From assembly GCA_910587145.1 (NCBI GenBank), contig CAJUMH010000010.1, forward strand, positions 1-64,000: a DNA stretch of 64,000 bases, read 5' to 3'. The notes under the pieces are model-generated. The model was given only the letters and a program-made list of their open reading frames with translations. It was not told where the DNA came from and ran no database searches. Positions 60,571 through 64,000 of the stretch are shown here, piece after piece (positions within the stretch are counted from its first letter, which is position 1; each line of letters starts with the position of its first letter). Source of the stretch: an uncultured Ruthenibacterium sp. Its GTDB lineage: Bacteria > Bacillota > Clostridia > Oscillospirales > Ruminococcaceae. Position numbers and translations under genes: made by a program.

Positions 60571-60770
60571 ACACGCCGTACTTTGTGCATGAACGAATAT
60601 TTTTGTAAAATATGACGGAACAATTTGCCGAAGTTCCCGGCGAACGCGGCTTTTTAGACGGCTTGAAAAAACGGCTGTTCCGTTTTAAAAGCGCCGGGTG
60701 CAGTTTGCAGGGCGCAAAATGCCAAACGGCAAGTTCCCGCAGGGGAACAGGAGGGGGAACCAAAAAGCAC

Positions 60771-62747
60771 ATGGCAAAAAAAACCGCCTATGACAACGAA
60801 AGCATTACATCACTAAAAGGAGCCGACCGGGTGCGCAAGCGTCCGGGCGTTATTTTTGGCTCCGACGGCGTGGAAGGCTGTGCGCATTCCATCTTTGAAA
60901 TTTTATCAAACGCCATCGACGAGGCGCGCGAGGGCTATGGCAACCGCATTCTCATCACGCGCTTTGCGGACGGTTCGGTGGAGGTGGAGGACCACGGCCG
61001 CGGCATGCCCGTCGATTACAACACCGGCGAGCAGCGCTACAACTGGGAGCTGCTGTTCTGCGAGATGTACGCGGGCGGCAAGTATACCGCCGGAGAGGAT
61101 AATTACGAATATTCCCTGGGCCTGAACGGCCTTGGCCTGTGCGCCACGCAGTATGCCTCCGAATGGATGAAGGCCGATATTTACCGCGACGGTTTTCATT
61201 ATCATCTCGATTTTGAAAAGGGCGAAAACGTGGGCGGCCTGCAAAAAGAGCCGCTGACACGCAAAAAGACGGGTACCATCATCCGCTGGAAGCCGGATGC
61301 CGAGGTGTTCACCGATATCAATGTGCCGGGCGAATATTTCCGCGATGTCATCAAACGGCAGGCCGTGGTGAACGCCGGCGTTACATTTGTGTTTACGGAT
61401 TTTGGCGGCGGCGAAAAAGAGACGGTGGAGTACTGCTACGAAAACGGCATCCGCGATTACGCCGAGGAGATCGCTGATCTGCAAAGCCTCACGCCCGTGG
61501 TATTCTGCCAATCCGCCGCCGAGGGACGCGACCGTCCCGACCGCCCGGATTACAAGGTGAAGATGAGCGCGGCATTCTGCTTTTCCAATAAAAACCAGCT
61601 TTTGGAATACTACCACAACTCCAGCTGGCTGGAACACGGCGGCAGCCCGGACCGCGCGGTGCGCTCGGCCTTTGTCAGCCAGATCGACGCGTTTTTAAAG
61701 CAGAAAAACCTCTATAAAAAGGGCGAGAGCCGCATCACGTTCACCGATGTGCAGGATTGCCTGATCTTTATCTCCAGCTCGTTCTCCACGCAGACGAGCT
61801 ACGAGAACCAGACCAAAAAGGCCATCACCAACAAATTTATCCAGCAGGCGATGACGGATTTTCTGAAGCACAATTTAGAGGTGTACTTCCTCGAAAAGCC
61901 GGACGAGGCCCTGCGCCTTGCGCAGCAGGTGCTGGTGAACAAGCAGAGCCGCGAGCACGCCGACAAGGTGCGGCAGGGCGCAAAAAAAACGCTCTCGGCG
62001 CAGATTGATATCGCGAACCGCGTGCAGAAATTTGTTGATTGCCGTTCCAAGGATACCGCCCGGCGCGAGATTTATATCGTGGAGGGCGATTCGGCCATGG
62101 GCGCGGTAAAACAGAGCCGCGATTCCGAATTTCAGGCCATTATGCCCGTGCGCGGCAAAATCCTGAACTGCTTGAAGGTGGATTACGACCGCATTTTTAA
62201 AAGCGAGATCATCACCGATCTTATTAAGGTGCTGGGCTGCGGTATCGAGCTGGGCGGCAAGGGCAAAAAAGAGCTTTCCAGCTTCGATCTGGCCAACCTG
62301 CGCTGGAGCAAGGTGATCATCTGTACCGATGCCGATGTGGACGGCTACCAGATCCGCACGCTGATCCTGGCGATGATCTACCGCCTGACGCCGACATTGA
62401 TCGAAGAGGGCTATGTATACATTGCCGAATCGCCGCTGTACGAGATCGAGAGCAAGGGCCGCACCTATTTTGCCTATACCGAGCCGGAAAAGACGGAATT
62501 TTTAAGCCGCATCGGCAGCGCAAAATATACCATCCAACGCTCCAAGGGCCTTGGCGAAAACGATCCCGAGATGATGTGGCTTACAACGATGAACCCCGAA
62601 ACGCGCCGCCTGATCAAAGTAACGCCCGAGGATGCGCAGCGCACGGCCGAGGTGTTCGATCTGCTGCTGGGCAATAACCTTGCCGGCCGCAAGGAGCACA
62701 TCGCGAACCACGGGTACGAATATCTGGACGATCTGGACATATCGTGA
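60771..62747 (+). CDS. Type II DNA topoisomerase subunit B (GyrB/ParE family)
   Basis: 658 residues from the ATG at 60771 (AGGAGGGGG upstream). GHKL ATPase motifs: SNAIDEA with Asn47, DHGRGMPVD and LGLNGLGLCATQYAS. A transducer domain follows, then Toprim: VEGDSAMGAV (Glu438) and CTDADVDGYQIRTLIL. RSKGLGENDPEMMW is the GyrB/ParE signature. It supplies the ATPase half of gyrase or topoisomerase IV. The subunit A gene is 32 bases on. Sequence details (DADVDGYQI, MPVRGKILNCLK) differ from standard GyrB, so this may be a ParE-type paralogue. Confidence 0.93.
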   Translation: MAKKTAYDNESITSLKGADRVRKRPGVIFGSDGVEGCAHSIFEILSNAIDEAREGYGNRILITRFADGSVEVEDHGRGMPVDYNTGEQRYNWELLFCEMYAGGKYTAGEDNYEYSLGLNGLGLCATQYASEWMKADIYRDGFHYHLDFEKGENVGGLQKEPLTRKKTGTIIRWKPDAEVFTDINVPGEYFRDVIKRQAVVNAGVTFVFTDFGGGEKETVEYCYENGIRDYAEEIADLQSLTPVVFCQSAAEGRDRPDRPDYKVKMSAAFCFSNKNQLLEYYHNSSWLEHGGSPDRAVRSAFVSQIDAFLKQKNLYKKGESRITFTDVQDCLIFISSSFSTQTSYENQTKKAITNKFIQQAMTDFLKHNLEVYFLEKPDEALRLAQQVLVNKQSREHADKVRQGAKKTLSAQIDIANRVQKFVDCRSKDTARREIYIVEGDSAMGAVKQSRDSEFQAIMPVRGKILNCLKVDYDRIFKSEIITDLIKVLGCGIELGGKGKKELSSFDLANLRWSKVIICTDADVDGYQIRTLILAMIYRLTPTLIEEGYVYIAESPLYEIESKGRTYFAYTEPEKTEFLSRIGSAKYTIQRSKGLGENDPEMMWLTTMNPETRRLIKVTPEDAQRTAEVFDLLLGNNLAGRKEHIANHGYEYLDDLDIS

Positions 62748-62779
62748 TCCAATTTATGATTTAGCAAAAGAGGAACAGG

Positions 62780-64000
62780 ATGGCAAGAACACCGAAGAAA
62801 AAACAGCCGGCAAAAACGCCGGCGCGGCCGCAGCTGGGCGACAGCGTCGAGATCATCGACGCGGGCAGCGTATTGGAGGAGCCGATTACCCGCACGCTGG
62901 AGACAAACTTTATGCCCTACGCCATGAGCGTGATCGTCTCGCGCGCGCTGCCCGAGATCGACGGCTTTAAGCCCGCGCACCGCAAGGTGCTGTATACGAT
63001 GTACGAGATGGGCCTTTTGAAGGGCCCGCGCACAAAATCGGCCAACATTGTGGGCAGCACCATGCATTTGAACCCGCACGGCGACCAGGCTATTTACGAT
63101 ACCATGGTGCGCCTTGCGCGCGCCAACGAGACGCTGCTTGTGCCGTTCGTCTCGGGCAAGGGCAACTTTGGCAAGGCATACAGCCGCGATATGGCCTATG
63201 CCGCTTCGCGCTACACCGAGGCGAAGTTAGAGGAGGTGTGCGCGGAGCTGTTCCGCGATATCGACAAGGACACCGTCGATTTTGTGGACAACTACGATGC
63301 CAGCACGCAGGAGCCGGTGCTGCTGCCCGTTACGTTTCCCACCATTCTGGCAAACAATACGCTGGGAATCGCCGTCGGCATGGCCTCGAACATCTGCTCG
63401 TTCAATCTGGCCGAGCTGTGCAACACCACCATCGCGCTGCTGAAGGATCCAAAGCACGACCTTTTTTCCACCATGCCCGCGCCCGATTTTGCGGGCGGCG
63501 GCTACATCCTGTATCAGGAGGAGGAGCTGCGCAAAATTTACGAGACGGGGCGCGGCAGTGTGCGCGTGCGGGCGAAATATACCTACGAAAAGGAAGGCAA
63601 TCGCATCGAGATCACGCAGATCCCGCCCACCACCACGGTCGAGGCCATTATGGACAAGATCGCCGAGCTCGTCAAGGCCGGGCGCGTCAAGGAGATCAGC
63701 GATCTGCGCGATGAGACCGATCTGAACGGCCTGAAGCTGACCATCGACCTGAAGCGCGGGCAGGACCCGGAAAGGCTGATGCAAAAGCTCTTCCGCGCCA
63801 CGCCCCTGGAGGATTCGTTCGCCTGCAATTTTAACATTCTCATCGCGGGCATGCCGCGCGTGATGGGCGTGCGTGAAATTTTGGAGGAATGGGCGGCGTT
63901 CCGCACCGAATGCGTGCGGCGGCGCACCTTTTATGAGCTGCACGGCAGAGAGAAACGCCTGCATCTGCTCAAGGGCCTCGCGGCCATTTTGCTGGATATC
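62780..64000 (+). CDS. Type II DNA topoisomerase subunit A (GyrA/ParC family), cut by window end
   Basis: 407 residues are visible, starting MARTPKKKQPAKTPARPQLG. The winged-helix domain has ALPEIDGFKPAHRKVLYTMY and the cleavage Tyr145 in AASRYTEAKL. At the drug-binding position the text is NPHGDQAIYDT, with Gln103 where GyrA/ParC usually have Ser or Thr. The tower domain begins near 200 and the gene runs off the end. It pairs with the B subunit just upstream to form one enzyme. Confidence 0.93.
   Translation, partial: MARTPKKKQPAKTPARPQLGDSVEIIDAGSVLEEPITRTLETNFMPYAMSVIVSRALPEIDGFKPAHRKVLYTMYEMGLLKGPRTKSANIVGSTMHLNPHGDQAIYDTMVRLARANETLLVPFVSGKGNFGKAYSRDMAYAASRYTEAKLEEVCAELFRDIDKDTVDFVDNYDASTQEPVLLPVTFPTILANNTLGIAVGMASNICSFNLAELCNTTIALLKDPKHDLFSTMPAPDFAGGGYILYQEEELRKIYETGRGSVRVRAKYTYEKEGNRIEITQIPPTTTVEAIMDKIAELVKAGRVKEISDLRDETDLNGLKLTIDLKRGQDPERLMQKLFRATPLEDSFACNFNILIAGMPRVMGVREILEEWAAFRTECVRRRTFYELHGREKRLHLLKGLAAILLDI

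Overview
The window looks like chromosome from a high-GC, spore-forming, Gram-positive gut anaerobe of the class Clostridia, most likely Oscillospiraceae/Ruminococcaceae. The evidence is a SpoIIID sporulation regulator, strong Shine-Dalgarno sites, LPXTG sorting signals with class C and class B sortases, a FeoAAB iron operon with the Cys-rich FeoB-associated peptide, HPr with the Firmicutes Ser46 site, and tRNA genes with encoded CCA. Species cannot be fixed by eye.

Layout. 0.2-7.1 kb: a GLUG surface protein and an MMPL exporter, divergent from a TetR regulator, then an SGNH hydrolase. 7.4-10.9 kb: feoA-feoA-feoB plus the small Cys-rich protein, with repeated GTTAG-N6-CTAAC palindromes that look like DtxR-family operators. 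11.1-14.1 kb: a chimeric pseudogene, a DUF3737 gene, a methylguanine methyltransferase and tRNA-Arg. 14.3-21.2 kb: a minus-strand type IV pilus-like operon (transglutaminase lipoprotein, PilC/GspF, small pseudopilin-like proteins, PilT) that runs into a CoaX-like kinase with altered active-site residues and an ECF S-component.

21.9-38.1 kb is the most striking region, a plus-strand surface-pilus locus. It holds a coiled-coil protein, a signal peptidase I with an Ala/Pro/Glu tandem repeat, a 1752-residue LPETG adhesin with a His/Cys repeat head and a fibro-slime domain, an LPATG major pilin, a class C sortase, a secreted protein without a sorting signal, two proteins resembling SipW-dependent TasA/CalY exports, an in-frame double protein (sorting signal followed by a second signal peptide), and one polypeptide that joins a SipW-type signal peptidase to a class B sortase.

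38.2-42.7 kb: small membrane proteins, rimM-trmD, HPr, an EamA transporter and four tRNAs (Phe, Asp, Val, Gly). 42.8-46.6 kb: an overlapping three-gene unit of an M20 amidohydrolase, a NifH-superfamily ATPase that keeps both Fe-S cysteines, and a D-aminoacylase-like amidohydrolase; no NifDK-type partner is in the window. 47-50.9 kb: potABCD. 51.4-53.6 kb: a NeuD-like acyltransferase and a NeuD-like domain fused to an APH/NahK-type kinase. 53.7-59 kb: spoIIID, a GNAT gene, a DNA base-repair group (nfo, AlkD-type, short MGMT), an HD protein and an aldehyde dehydrogenase. 59.2-64 kb: a zinc-ribbon membrane protein and a type II topoisomerase B/A pair, the A subunit cut by the window end.

GC-rich in-frame tandem repeats recur in the linkers of several unrelated proteins (signal peptidase, adhesin, PotD, NifH-like, M20).
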